The position numbers and the translations under genes are program-made. The notes beneath the pieces are model-generated. The model made no database searches. It was given only the letters and a program-made list of their open reading frames with translations, and was not told where the DNA came from. Source: Actinacidiphila acididurans (GTDB taxonomy: Bacteria; Actinomycetota; Actinomycetes; Streptomycetales; Streptomycetaceae). From it: 64,000 nt of DNA. Where the stretch lies: contig NZ_JADKYB010000006.1 in the NCBI RefSeq assembly GCF_016918855.1, positions 372,001 to 436,000 on the forward strand, given 5' to 3'. Shown piece after piece: positions 38,729 to 47,621 of the stretch. Each line of letters starts with the position of its first letter. The first letter of the stretch is position 1.

Positions 38729-40249
38729 TCAGGTGGCGGTCACCCGGGCGAGGAGGGCCTTCTTGTCGGGCTTGCCGCTCGGGGCGACCGGAACCGTGTC
38801 GAGGACGGTGATGGTCGAGGGAATCGCCGCCTCGCCGAGGGCGGAGCGCACGGCGGCCCGCAGGGCGTCGAGTGCGGGCACGCGACCTGGAGCGGGGACG
38901 ACGAAAGCGTGTGCGGCTTCGCCCGTGTGCTCGTCGGGCGCAGCCACTACGTAGGCCTGGTCGACGTCGGGGTGGGCGGCGAGGGCCGCCTCGATGGCGC
39001 CGGCGTAGTAGAGGATCGCGTTGACGAAGATGACATCGCGGGCACGGCCGACCAGGCGGAGGAAGCCGTCGGTGCCGAAGGAACCGAGATCGCGGGTGCG
39101 GATCCAGCCGTCCTGGACGACCTCGCGGGTCTGCTCCTCGTCCTGCCAGTAGCCGGACATCTGGCCGCCGGCCCGGACCCATATCTCGCCGGTGCCGCCG
39201 GTGGGCAGTTCGGTGCCGTCGGGGCCGCGCACGCTCAGCCCGATGCCGGGCAGCGGGCGGCCGACCGCGTCCAGTACGGAGGCGCCGTGCGCGGCCAGTT
39301 CCTCGGTCGGCAGCAGGGCGAGCATGCCGGTCTCGGTCTGGCCGTAGCCCTGGAGGACGGCGTCGCCGAGCCGGTCCACGGCCTCGGCCAGCCGGTGCGG
39401 GGGCAGCGGGGAGCCGGCCACCAGGAGTGCGCGCAGGCTGCTGACGTCGACGTCGCGGGCGCGCAGGTCGTCCAGGATCGCGTAGAGCCGCGGCACCGTG
39501 CACAGGCAGGCGGTGATCCGGTGCTCCTGGAAGACCTCGGGGAAGACCGCGCGCGGCTCGGGGATCACCGCGGTGCCGCCGCTGTAGAGGGACAGCGCCA
39601 GGTGTTCCAGCATCACCGCGCTGGTGAGGGTGCCGAAGAGCAGGAAGCGGCCGTAGCGCGCGCCGAGCCGGCGGATCACCGGGCTGTGCCGGTCCGGGTT
39701 CCAGGCCCAGTGCTCGCGGAAGGAGCCGTAGGTCTGCGCGCAGCCCTTGGGCATGCCGGTGCTGCCGCTGGTCAGCGTGATCAGGGCGACCGCGTCGGGG
39801 TCGCCCTTCGGGGTCAGTTCGTCGCCGGTCAGCGGGGCCGGGGCGAGCAGGTCGCGGTCGATGTCCAGGACCGGGGCGGGGTGGGCGGCTTCCGCGAGTT
39901 GCGGTCCGGCGGTGGTGTCGTCGGCGATCACGCCGTCCGGCGACCAGGTCAGGACGTGCCGGAGCTGAGCCGGTGTCAGGCCGGGGCGCAGCGCGGTCAC
40001 CCGGCAGCCGAGCAGGTGGGCGGCCATGTGGGCGGCGAAGCCGGCCGGGGTGACCGCGGTGGTCACGGCCACCGCGCTGCCCGGGCCGAGGCCATGGGCG
40101 CGCAGGCCGGCCACGCAGTCGCGGATCAGTTCCACCATGCGGCCGCGGCTGACGGGCTGCGACCGGAATTCGAAGGCCGGGGCGCCGGGGTCCGCCAGAA
40201 AGGCGTCCACCAGGGGGCGGGGAAATACCGATTCGGCCGGATTGTTCAT
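38729..40249 (-). CDS. Acyl-adenylating enzyme (AMP-dependent synthetase/ligase family)
   Basis: A 506-residue ANL-superfamily enzyme that activates a carboxylic acid as acyl-AMP, usually for transfer to CoA or a carrier. Core motifs are A3 ITLTSGSTGMPKG (about 160-172), A5 LQGYGQTETG (about 298), A7 RTRDLGSFGTDGFLRLVGRARD (about 390-412) and the A10 lysine in APSGKPDKK near the end. The third-motif region has GTLTSAVM rather than an aromatic-rich form. ATG 40249 has GGAGG six bases upstream. It is divergent from a three-gene oxidase set. No carrier-protein or condensation gene is nearby, so the acceptor is unknown. Confidence 0.92.
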   Translation of the reverse strand: MNNPAESVFPRPLVDAFLADPGAPAFEFRSQPVSRGRMVELIRDCVAGLRAHGLGPGSAVAVTTAVTPAGFAAHMAAHLLGCRVTALRPGLTPAQLRHVLTWSPDGVIADDTTAGPQLAEAAHPAPVLDIDRDLLAPAPLTGDELTPKGDPDAVALITLTSGSTGMPKGCAQTYGSFREHWAWNPDRHSPVIRRLGARYGRFLLFGTLTSAVMLEHLALSLYSGGTAVIPEPRAVFPEVFQEHRITACLCTVPRLYAILDDLRARDVDVSSLRALLVAGSPLPPHRLAEAVDRLGDAVLQGYGQTETGMLALLPTEELAAHGASVLDAVGRPLPGIGLSVRGPDGTELPTGGTGEIWVRAGGQMSGYWQDEEQTREVVQDGWIRTRDLGSFGTDGFLRLVGRARDVIFVNAILYYAGAIEAALAAHPDVDQAYVVAAPDEHTGEAAHAFVVPAPGRVPALDALRAAVRSALGEAAIPSTITVLDTVPVAPSGKPDKKALLARVTAT

Positions 40250-40340
40250 CGTGGACCTCCGCTTCCGACGGGCGGGAGAAAGGATGGCATTGCGGCCGCG
40301 GCAATGGGGTGGTTTCGGTCGTGCCGGGGCCCGTGGGGCG

Positions 40341-40356
40341 TGTGATATGGATCACG
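40341..40356. promoter_or_regulatory. Crp-like palindrome in the divergent ligase/monooxygenase promoter
   Basis: TGTGATATGGATCACG in the 181-base gap between the ligase and the monooxygenase matches TGTGA-N6-TCACA at nine of ten positions; the inner GTGAT-ATGG-ATCAC is a perfect inverted repeat. It lies about 75 bases before the monooxygenase start. Streptomyces Crp sites have a similar form. Binding is inferred. Confidence 0.4.
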
Positions 40357-40430
40357 TTCACTGATGCTGGAGGTCTCTTTTAACTCTCAACTACGCTGGC
40401 GCCCAGCCGTCTCATGACCAGGGAGGGACC

Positions 40431-42083
40431 ATGTCCGCTGCAGAGCAGGTCGATTACCTCGTGATCGGGGCCGGACCGTCGGGGCTCCAGGCGGCGTATT
40501 TTCTGGAAAGAGCCGGACGGAACTATCTGGTGGTCGAGGCAGGAAGTGCGCCGGGGACCTTTTTCACCCGATTTCCGCGGCACCGGACCCTGATATCCAT
40601 CAACAAGGTCCACTCCGGCTGGACCGACCCCGAGATGAAGCTGCGGGTCGACTGGAACTCCCTGCTGACCGAAGAAGGCGCGCCGCTCTTCTCGTCCTTC
40701 AGCAAGCGCTACTTCCCGGCCGCCGACGACTTGGTCCGCTACCTCGCCGACTTCGCCGCCACCCACCGGCTGAAGATCCGGTACGACACCCGGATCGCGC
40801 GGATCACCCGCGACCCGGCCCCGGCCGCGGAATCCACCGGCACCACCGGCGGCGACTTCACCGCCGTGGACGGGGACGGCAACGAGATCCGGGCCAAGCG
40901 GCTGATCGTGTCCACCGGCGTGACCCTGCCCTACGTGCCGCCCATCGAGGGCGCCGAGCTGGCCGAGACCTACACCGAGGTGTCGGTGGACCCGGCCGAC
41001 TTCACCGGCAAGCGGGTGCTCATCATCGGCCGCGGGAATTCCGCCTTCGAGACCGCCGACAATCTGGTGGAAACCGCCGCGGTGATCCACATGGCCGGAC
41101 CCGGCTCGCTGAAACTGGCCTGGCAGACCCATTTCGTGGGCCACCTGCGGGCCGTCAACAACAATTTCCTGGACACCTACCAGCTCAAGTCCGAGAACGC
41201 CCTGCTGGACGGCGACATCCAGTACATCCGGCGGGACTCGCCGGACGGCCCGTACCGGGTCGCGGTGAAATTCGCCCGGGTCAGGGAAGTGGTCAAGGAG
41301 ATCCAGTACGACCGGGTGATCCTGGCCACCGGTTTCCGCTTCGACGCGAGCATCTTCGCCCCCGAATGCCGTCCGGAACTCACCATCAAGGACCGCTTCC
41401 CGGCGCAGACCGAGGCCTGGGAATCCACCAATGTCCCCGATGTGTACTTCACCGGCACCGTGACCCAGATGCGGGACTTCAAGAAATCCACCAGCGGGTT
41501 CATCCACGGCTTCCGCTACGGCGCGCGGGCGCTGCACCGCATCACCGAGCAGCGCTATCACGCCACCCCCTGGCCGGGCCGTGACCTGCCCACCACCTCC
41601 GAGGGCCTGGCCGACGCGCTGCTCGCGCGGGCCAACCGCACCTCCGCGCTGTGGCAGCTGTTCGCCGTCATGTCCGACGCCGTCCTGCTCAACCCGGGCG
41701 CCGCTCCGGTCCACCACGAGGAGGTGCCGGTCGACTACCTCCACCAGGCCACCGGTGACGGGGTGTTCGGGCCGGTCGACCGCTACCTGACGCTCACTCT
41801 GGAATACGGCGCCGACCACGACAAGGTGAACCCCTTCGACGTCTCCGCCGGCCGCGTCTCGCAGCAGGACACCAGCGGGCTCGACGGCCGCTACCTGCAC
41901 CCGGTGGTCCGGCTGTTCCAGGACGGCAAGCCGCTCGCGGAGCACCACGTCACGGAGAACCTCGAGAACGAGTGGGACAGCCCGGACGTCCACCGGGCGC
42001 CCCTGGTCCGCTTCCTGGCGCAGCACGGTGTCCCGCGGGCCGACGACGCTGCCGAGCCGTCGGCCGGCGCGGACCGGTCGTGA
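40431..42083 (+). CDS. FAD-dependent oxidoreductase, flavin-containing-monooxygenase-like
   Basis: A 550-residue two-dinucleotide-fold flavoprotein. The FAD motif is YLVIGAGPSGLQAAYFL (about 10-26), and the NAD(P)H motif is VLIIGRGNSAFETADNL (about 201-217). VILATGFRFDASIF marks the second FAD contact. The canonical FMO fingerprint FxGxxxHxxx(Y/F) is not intact: the region reads IEGAELAETYTEVSVD. The closest recall is the FOXRED2-like group, not a characterised hydroxylase. The last 130 residues form an extra domain with no recognised motif. ATG 40431 has GGAGGG upstream. It overlaps the next gene by four bases (GTGA). Confidence 0.85.
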   Translation: MSAAEQVDYLVIGAGPSGLQAAYFLERAGRNYLVVEAGSAPGTFFTRFPRHRTLISINKVHSGWTDPEMKLRVDWNSLLTEEGAPLFSSFSKRYFPAADDLVRYLADFAATHRLKIRYDTRIARITRDPAPAAESTGTTGGDFTAVDGDGNEIRAKRLIVSTGVTLPYVPPIEGAELAETYTEVSVDPADFTGKRVLIIGRGNSAFETADNLVETAAVIHMAGPGSLKLAWQTHFVGHLRAVNNNFLDTYQLKSENALLDGDIQYIRRDSPDGPYRVAVKFARVREVVKEIQYDRVILATGFRFDASIFAPECRPELTIKDRFPAQTEAWESTNVPDVYFTGTVTQMRDFKKSTSGFIHGFRYGARALHRITEQRYHATPWPGRDLPTTSEGLADALLARANRTSALWQLFAVMSDAVLLNPGAAPVHHEEVPVDYLHQATGDGVFGPVDRYLTLTLEYGADHDKVNPFDVSAGRVSQQDTSGLDGRYLHPVVRLFQDGKPLAEHHVTENLENEWDSPDVHRAPLVRFLAQHGVPRADDAAEPSAGADRS

Positions 42084-43213
42084 CCGCCGCCGGCGCCGCG
42101 CCGGACCGCCCGCGGGAGCCGGGCGGCGGCGCCGCACTGCGCGAACTGCGGGACAAGGCCCGTTCCCTGCTCGACCCGGTGATCCGGGACTTCTACGAGG
42201 GCGGCGCGGACAGCGAGACCGCGCTCGCCGAGAACGAGCGGGCCTTCGCCCGGCTGGCGCTGCTCCCGCGGATCCTGGCCGGCGCCGGCCAGGCGAGCAC
42301 CGCCGTCCGCCTGCTGGGCGCGGACCTGGACACCCCGGTCCTGGTCGCGCCCACCGCCTTCCACCGGCTGGCCCACCCCGACGGCGAAGTCGCCACCGCC
42401 CGGGCCGCCGCGGCGGCCGGCACCGTACTGATCGCCTCGATGGCCGCGACCACCGCGGTCGCCGAGGTGACGGCCGCGGCCCGGGACGTACGGCCGGACG
42501 CCCAGGTGTGGTTTCAGCTCTACCTCCAGCCCGAGCCGGAGGTGACCGCCGAACTCGTACGGCGGGCCGAAGCGGCCGGCTGCACCGCCCTGGTGGTCAC
42601 CGCCGACTCCCCGGTCTTCGGCCGGCACGGGCGCGACGAGCGCAACGGCTTCCACGACCTGCCGCCCGGCTACGCCGCGGAGAACATGCGCGACCTGCCC
42701 GGCACCCCGCCCGGCGGCACCCGACCGATCGCCATGTCGCCCGCCCTGTCCTGGGCCGACCTGCGCCGGCTGCGCGAGCTGACCCGGCTGCCGGTGGTCC
42801 TCAAGGGTGTACTGCACCCCGCCGACGCGGCCCGCGCCGCCGACGAGGGCCTGGCCGCGGTGGTGGTCTCCAACCACGGCGGCCGCCAGTTGGACGCGGC
42901 CCCGGCCACGGTCGAGGCACTGCCCGCGGTCGTCGCAGCCATCGCCGGGCGCATCCCGGTGCTGCTCGACGGCGGGGTGCGGACCGGCTCCGACGTGGTG
43001 ACCGCCCTGGCGCTGGGTGCCACCGCGGTCGCCGTGGGCCGCCCGGTGCTGTGGGGGCTGGCCGCCGAGGGCGAGGACGGCGTGGCCCGGGTGCTGCGGA
43101 CCCTGCGCGAGCAGACCGCGCACGTGCTCACCCTGTGCGGCGCGCGCGACCGCGCCGACCTCGCCCCCGACCAGGTCGTCGCCCGCGGAATCCGGGAGGT
43201 GCCGGCGTGCTGA
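42080..43213 (+). CDS. FMN-dependent alpha-hydroxy-acid oxidase/dehydrogenase
   Basis: A 377-residue member of the lactate-oxidase/glycolate-oxidase/mandelate-oxidase family, an FMN TIM barrel that oxidises 2-hydroxy acids to 2-oxo acids. Family residues are visible: the Tyr in IRDFYEGGADSE (about 36), VWFQLY (about 140), the catalytic His and substrate Arg in VVSNHGGRQLD (about 260-270), and the FMN phosphate site VLLDGGVRTGSDVV. GTG 42080 overlaps the monooxygenase stop. It is followed by the P450 with a 7-base overlap, so these three genes are one translationally coupled unit. Confidence 0.93.
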   Translation: MTAAGAAPDRPREPGGGAALRELRDKARSLLDPVIRDFYEGGADSETALAENERAFARLALLPRILAGAGQASTAVRLLGADLDTPVLVAPTAFHRLAHPDGEVATARAAAAAGTVLIASMAATTAVAEVTAAARDVRPDAQVWFQLYLQPEPEVTAELVRRAEAAGCTALVVTADSPVFGRHGRDERNGFHDLPPGYAAENMRDLPGTPPGGTRPIAMSPALSWADLRRLRELTRLPVVLKGVLHPADAARAADEGLAAVVVSNHGGRQLDAAPATVEALPAVVAAIAGRIPVLLDGGVRTGSDVVTALALGATAVAVGRPVLWGLAAEGEDGVARVLRTLREQTAHVLTLCGARDRADLAPDQVVARGIREVPAC

Positions 43214-44643
43214 GACGTACCGCCGCCGCGGCCGCGGCGCTGTCCGCCCCGTACTGGCTGCCCAAGGCCGTCGTCGCGCTGCGGGTCAAGGTGTTCGCCG
43301 TGGTCAACGGCCCCGAGGGGATCGTCGTCCCCAACGCGCAGGTGCCCCCGGAGCGGTTCGCCGAGCTGTACGCGCACCCGGCCGCGAACGGCCGCAGCAA
43401 GGGCGCGGGCCTGTCCGACCTGTTCTGGTACTGGCTCTCGCCCGGCCCCGAGGTCCACCAGGAGCACCTGGAACCCGGCCCGCGCTACACCGCGGTCGCC
43501 CGGACCACCAGCGAACTCCTGTCCGGCCCCAGCGCCGAGCTGAGCGCCGCGGCCACCCGGTGCGCCGCCGCCGTCCTGGACGAACTCGCCCCCGGCGAGG
43601 TCACTCTGGTCCGGCTGCGCGACCTGATGATGCCGGTGTGGGCGGAGTTCTTCTACGAGATGGTGTTCCGCGAGCCGTGCCCGCCGCGGGCCCGCCGGCT
43701 CATCGTGGACAACGCCGAGGACGTGATCAACTCCCTGAAGAACACCCGGCTGCGCCACCTGGACCGGCGCGAGCGGCTGACCCGCTACCTGCTGGGCCGG
43801 CTCGCGGCCGGCGACGTGCCGCACGAGCTGCCCGCCGAGCTGGCCACCCCGCTGGACCGGGCGCACTACCTCCAGGGCACGTTCTTCAACACCGCCGTCG
43901 TGCAGATGTCCGAGGCCATGGCGCACCTGCTGCTGGTGCTCGCCACCCACCCCGATCTGCAACGCGAGCTCGCCGCCGCCGATCCCGACGACGACCGCGT
44001 GCTCGGCAACGTCATGAACGAGACGTTCCGGATGTATCCGCTGTTCGGCATCGCGCACCGGATCACCACCGCGGACATCGACCTCGGCGACGGCGTCACC
44101 TTCCCGGCCGGCACCGTCCTGTGCTTCGACTACCCCTCCTACCACGCCACCGGGTACACCGACCCGGAGGTGTTCGACCCCGGCCGCTGGGACCGAATCT
44201 CCGCGAAGGACGCCCACCACATCCCGTTCGGCGTCGCCGCCAACCGGCCCTGTCCCGCCTGGCGGCTCGCCCCGCTGATCATGCGCGCGGCCACCCGGGA
44301 GGTGCTGCGCCGCTACACCCTGCACTCCTCGGTCTCGCACTCCCGGTCCATGCCGCACCGCGGCCCCGCCCTCCTCGTCCGCCGCGGCCACCGCCTCCCG
44401 ACCGGCGCCCGCCCGGCCGCCCTCGCCCTGCTCAAGCTGCGCGACCGCTGGGAGGACACCGGCCGCAGCCTGCTCCAACTCGGCCTCGGCACCTGGATGG
44501 TGACCCGGGCCCGCCGCGACCGCATGGCCGAGACCTGGTTCGGGTCCCACGACACGGAGGGCGCCCCGCTCGCCGCTGCGACCGCTACGACTGCCACGGC
44601 CCCGCCCCCGGGCTGCCCGTACCACCGGCCCGACGGGGCCTGA
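43207..44643 (+). CDS. Divergent cytochrome P450
   Basis: A 478-residue P450. The K-helix ExxR is NVMNETFRMYP (about 276-286), and the heme loop reads HIPFGVAANRPCPAW (about 337-351), with the thiolate Cys near 349 in place of the usual FGxGxHxCxG. In the I-helix the expected acid-threonine pair is replaced by TFFNTAVVQMSE, giving Asn-Thr. That suggests altered oxygen activation or a non-hydroxylating reaction. The N-terminus has a short Ala-rich hydrophobic stretch. After the heme domain about 60 residues of Ala/Thr/Pro tail follow. GTG 43207 overlaps the upstream oxidase by seven bases. No ferredoxin gene is adjacent. Confidence 0.87.
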   Translation: MLRRTAAAAAALSAPYWLPKAVVALRVKVFAVVNGPEGIVVPNAQVPPERFAELYAHPAANGRSKGAGLSDLFWYWLSPGPEVHQEHLEPGPRYTAVARTTSELLSGPSAELSAAATRCAAAVLDELAPGEVTLVRLRDLMMPVWAEFFYEMVFREPCPPRARRLIVDNAEDVINSLKNTRLRHLDRRERLTRYLLGRLAAGDVPHELPAELATPLDRAHYLQGTFFNTAVVQMSEAMAHLLLVLATHPDLQRELAAADPDDDRVLGNVMNETFRMYPLFGIAHRITTADIDLGDGVTFPAGTVLCFDYPSYHATGYTDPEVFDPGRWDRISAKDAHHIPFGVAANRPCPAWRLAPLIMRAATREVLRRYTLHSSVSHSRSMPHRGPALLVRRGHRLPTGARPAALALLKLRDRWEDTGRSLLQLGLGTWMVTRARRDRMAETWFGSHDTEGAPLAAATATTATAPPPGCPYHRPDGA

Positions 44644-44850
44644 ACGGACCAGACCAGGGTCTGAATCGTGCCCCGGCCCGGTCCGGGGCGGCCCCGCGCC
44701 GCCCCCCGCAGCACCGGTGGACTCGGCCCGCCCCCGTGGCCGGGTCCGCCGGGCCCACACCCTCGTACGCCCGACCCTCGTGCACCCGTACCGCCGCGCG
44801 TCCCCTCCCGCCGGCCCGTCCCCCCGCCTCCGCCGAAGGGCGATTCCGCC

Positions 44851-46131
44851 ATGTCCAACACAGCTCTGGGCACCGCGTTCCTGCTCGCCGTCGTCGTCAT
44901 CCTGCTGGTCTGCAAGGCCTTGACCCTGCTGCTGCGTCCGCTCGGGCAGCCGCCGGTGGTGGCCGAGATGATCGCGGGCGTGGTGCTCGGCCCCTCCGTG
45001 CTCGGCGCGATCGCCCCGGGCATGGAGCACCATGTGTTCCCCGACGCCATGCGCCCGGTGCTCTACGTGACCGGGCAGCTCGGCCTGACGCTGTTCATGT
45101 TCCGGGCCGGGTACGAGTTCCCGGTCGAACGGATCCGCCTGTCCGCCCGGTCCGCCGCCTCGGTCTCGGCCGCCGGGATCGCCCTGCCGCTGCTGCTCGG
45201 CTCGGGCCTGACCTGGGCCGTGCACGGGTCGGTGGACACCTCGCCGCCCGGGGTCCCGCTGCACGTGACCGTGGCGTTCGTCGGGGTCACGCTGGCGATC
45301 ACCGCTTTCCCCATGCTGGCCCGCATCATCACCGAGCGCGGCCTGTCCGAGACCCGCTTCGGCACCCTTTCGCTCGCCTCGGGCGCGCTGGACGACGTGA
45401 CCGCGTGGATCCTGCTGGCCGCGGTGGTCAGCATGGCCCGCGGCAGCGCCGGCCCGGTGGTGCTGGCTGCGGTCGGCGCGTTGGGCCTGGTCGTGGTGCT
45501 GACCGTGCTCGTACGGCTGCGGCCGGCTTTGACGCGGCTGATGGACCGGCTCTCCGACGAGTACCTGGTGCTGGCCGTCCTGCTCCTGCTGTGCCTGGCC
45601 TCCTGGTACACCGACCGGATCGGCCTCTACGCGGTGTTCGGCGCCTTCAGCCTCGGCGCGGCCTTCCCCCGCACACCCCGCATGGCCCGCACCCTCGCCG
45701 GCCTGGACCCGCTGAGCAGCACCCTGCTGCTGCCGCTGTTCTTCACCTACTCCGGCCTCAACACGGACACCGGCCTCCTCGGCGACCCCGCCCTCCTCCT
45801 GTTCGCCGGCGGCTGCACCCTCGCCGCCGTCATCGGCAAGCTCGGCGGCTGCTGGTTCGCCGCCCGCCTCTCCGGCCAGGACCAGCCCACCTCCCTGCGC
45901 ATCGGCACCCTGATGAACGCCCGCGGCCTCATGCAGCTCATCGCCATCAACGTCGGCCTGGCCGAGGGCATCGTCTCCCGCTCCATGTTCACCGTCCTCG
46001 TCGTCGTCGCCGTCGTCACCACCGTCATGGCCACCCCCCTCCTCTCCCTCTGGGACCGCCTGGACGGCGGCACCTCCGAGGTCGCCCCCCTCCCCAAGAC
46101 CCCCCTCCCCGACCCGGCCGCCCTCACCTGA
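44851..46131 (+). CDS. Cation:proton antiporter, CPA2/KefB-like
   Basis: A 426-residue membrane protein with about 12-13 helices. CPA2 signatures are RPLGQPPVVAEMIAGVVLGPSVLG (about 29-52), GLTLFMFRAGYEF, the paired acidic site in LASGALDDVTAWILLA (about 176-190) and TLMNARGLMQLIAINVGL. There is no C-terminal RCK/TrkA domain. ATG 44851 has AAGGG 10 bases upstream. It follows the P450 by 207 bases in the same direction, a gap with nothing I can identify. Similar antiporters occur beside polyether and other secondary-metabolite genes, so an export or self-protection role is possible. Confidence 0.9.
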   Translation: MSNTALGTAFLLAVVVILLVCKALTLLLRPLGQPPVVAEMIAGVVLGPSVLGAIAPGMEHHVFPDAMRPVLYVTGQLGLTLFMFRAGYEFPVERIRLSARSAASVSAAGIALPLLLGSGLTWAVHGSVDTSPPGVPLHVTVAFVGVTLAITAFPMLARIITERGLSETRFGTLSLASGALDDVTAWILLAAVVSMARGSAGPVVLAAVGALGLVVVLTVLVRLRPALTRLMDRLSDEYLVLAVLLLLCLASWYTDRIGLYAVFGAFSLGAAFPRTPRMARTLAGLDPLSSTLLLPLFFTYSGLNTDTGLLGDPALLLFAGGCTLAAVIGKLGGCWFAARLSGQDQPTSLRIGTLMNARGLMQLIAINVGLAEGIVSRSMFTVLVVVAVVTTVMATPLLSLWDRLDGGTSEVAPLPKTPLPDPAALT

Positions 46132-46224
46132 CCCTGCCCGGGCCGGGGGCCCGGCGGGGCGTGGGGGCCGCCGGGCCCCGGCACCCCCGCCGGCGGCGCC
46201 GCGCGCATAGCGCGAGCGGGGTTC

Positions 46225-46248
46225 GTGAGGGGCCGCCAGGCCCCTCAC
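46225..46248. terminator. Hairpin in the 320-base gap after the antiporter
   Basis: A perfect 10-base-pair stem (GTGAGGGGCC with GGCCCCTCAC) and a GCCA loop lie about 94 bases after the antiporter stop. No U-tract follows. The rest of 46132-46451 is very GC-rich with weaker inverted repeats and no gene that I can support. Confidence 0.6.
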
Positions 46249-46451
46249 GCCGCCGCGACGGCGCGAAACCACGACGGTGTGGACCGGCGGTGCCAAGCCG
46301 CCGGTGAGCGGCAGGGCCTGCCCGGGGCGAAGCGCGCGAACACCACGGACGGCGCCGCCCCCGGCCCGGGGCCCGGAGGGCCCGCACCCCCGTTCCCCCA
46401 GGTGGACGCCCTCTCTGGCATCACGCGGGCGTCGGAGCCACACTGGAGGGC

Positions 46452-47567
46452 GTGCGACCTCGAGTTGCCGTGGCGGTGGCGGCCACGGCTTTGGTAGGTG
46501 CCGGCACGGCCGCGTTGGCGGCCGGCCGGTACGTGTCGGGGTTCGCTCTGAAGCCGTCGGTGGCCGGGCCGCAGCCCGAGGGGCTGATCGCGGTGCGGGA
46601 GGCCGGCAAGGACACAATCGTGCTGACGCGGACCGCCGCTTCGGCCCGGCACGGGGTGTACGGGCTGGTCGGGATCGACACCCATGCCACCGTCGGCGAC
46701 GTGATCGAGCAGGAGCAGTATGCGGTGACGCGGCGGCTGACCCGGGTGCAGCGCGGCGAGATCGCGCCAGGCGGCTTCGTGCGGATGAGCGCGCAGGCGT
46801 ACTGCGGGGACCCGGGCAGAGCCTTCGGCCTGGACTTCACGGACGTGGAGGTCCCGGGCGAGCTCGGCCCGCTGCCGGCCTGGTACCTGCCGGGGGCCCG
46901 CAGCACCTGGGTGATCAGCGTGCACGGCCTGGGCACCACCCGCGAACAAGCCCTCAACGTGGTGCCGGTGCTGCACCGCTTCCGCTTCCAGCACCTGGTG
47001 CTGGGCTACCGCAACGACCCGGGCGCACCGGCCTCCCCGGACGGGCTGGACCACCTCGGCGACACCGAATGGCACGACCTGGACGCGGCGATGCAGTACG
47101 CGGCCGACAACGGGGCCAAGCGGATCGTGCTCTACGGCTGGTCGACCGGCGCCACCATGGCGCTGTGGGCGCTGGACCGCTCCCCGGTACGGGGCAGGGT
47201 GGCCGGGCTGGTGCTGGACTCGCCGGTGCTGGACTGGCGCTCCACCGTCAAAGCGGCGGTGACCAGCCGGGGCCTGCCCTCCGCGCTGCGCCCGCTGGCG
47301 GTGCGCGCCGCCGAGGGCCGCGCGGGTCTCCAGGCCGCCCGCCAGACGGACGCGGCCGCACCGCCGGACCCGGTCAAGCCCACCTTGATCGTGCACGGTC
47401 CCGACGACACCTTCGCCTCGTGGGACGCCTCCCGGGCGCTGGCCGCGCGGCACCCGGACCGTACCGCCTTCCACGAGGTGCCGGGCGCCCCCCACGCGGC
47501 CATGTGGAACGCCGACCCGAAGGGGTACGAAGAGGCGCTGCGGCGCTTCCTCACGCCGCTCATGTGA
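46452..47567 (+). CDS. Alpha/beta-hydrolase with N-terminal membrane anchor or signal
   Basis: A 371-residue protein. A hydrophobic N-terminal stretch (VAVAVAATALVGAGTAALAAG) suggests a signal or anchor. The hydrolase fold starts at about residue 150 with VISVHGLGT (oxyanion region). The nucleophile is Ser in YGWSTGATMAL (about 237), the acid is Asp in VHGPDDTF (about 317) and the base is His in PGAPHAAMW (about 345). It is a serine hydrolase of unknown substrate, probably acting outside the membrane. The start GTG 46452 sits only two bases after GGAGG, so the exact start is uncertain. Confidence 0.85.
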   Translation: MRPRVAVAVAATALVGAGTAALAAGRYVSGFALKPSVAGPQPEGLIAVREAGKDTIVLTRTAASARHGVYGLVGIDTHATVGDVIEQEQYAVTRRLTRVQRGEIAPGGFVRMSAQAYCGDPGRAFGLDFTDVEVPGELGPLPAWYLPGARSTWVISVHGLGTTREQALNVVPVLHRFRFQHLVLGYRNDPGAPASPDGLDHLGDTEWHDLDAAMQYAADNGAKRIVLYGWSTGATMALWALDRSPVRGRVAGLVLDSPVLDWRSTVKAAVTSRGLPSALRPLAVRAAEGRAGLQAARQTDAAAPPDPVKPTLIVHGPDDTFASWDASRALAARHPDRTAFHEVPGAPHAAMWNADPKGYEEALRRFLTPLM

Positions 47568-47621
47568 GCGCGGTGGGGTGCGCGATTGGGATTCTGGCCG
47601 CAGAGCGGGGAGACTTCTCCA

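Noticed and set aside
43207-44643. P450 read as a pseudogene because of its unusual motifs
   Set aside because: The frame is intact, ExxR and the heme Cys are present, and it overlaps its neighbour as a coupled gene, so it is more likely divergent than decayed.
42670-46617. Very long open frame on the minus strand opposite the oxidase, P450 and antiporter genes
   Set aside because: Its translation is low-complexity Gly/Arg/Pro/His without domains. The + strand frames have clear protein families, so this is a GC-bias artefact. The same applies to other long antisense frames, such as 12585-15215 and 28533-30398.
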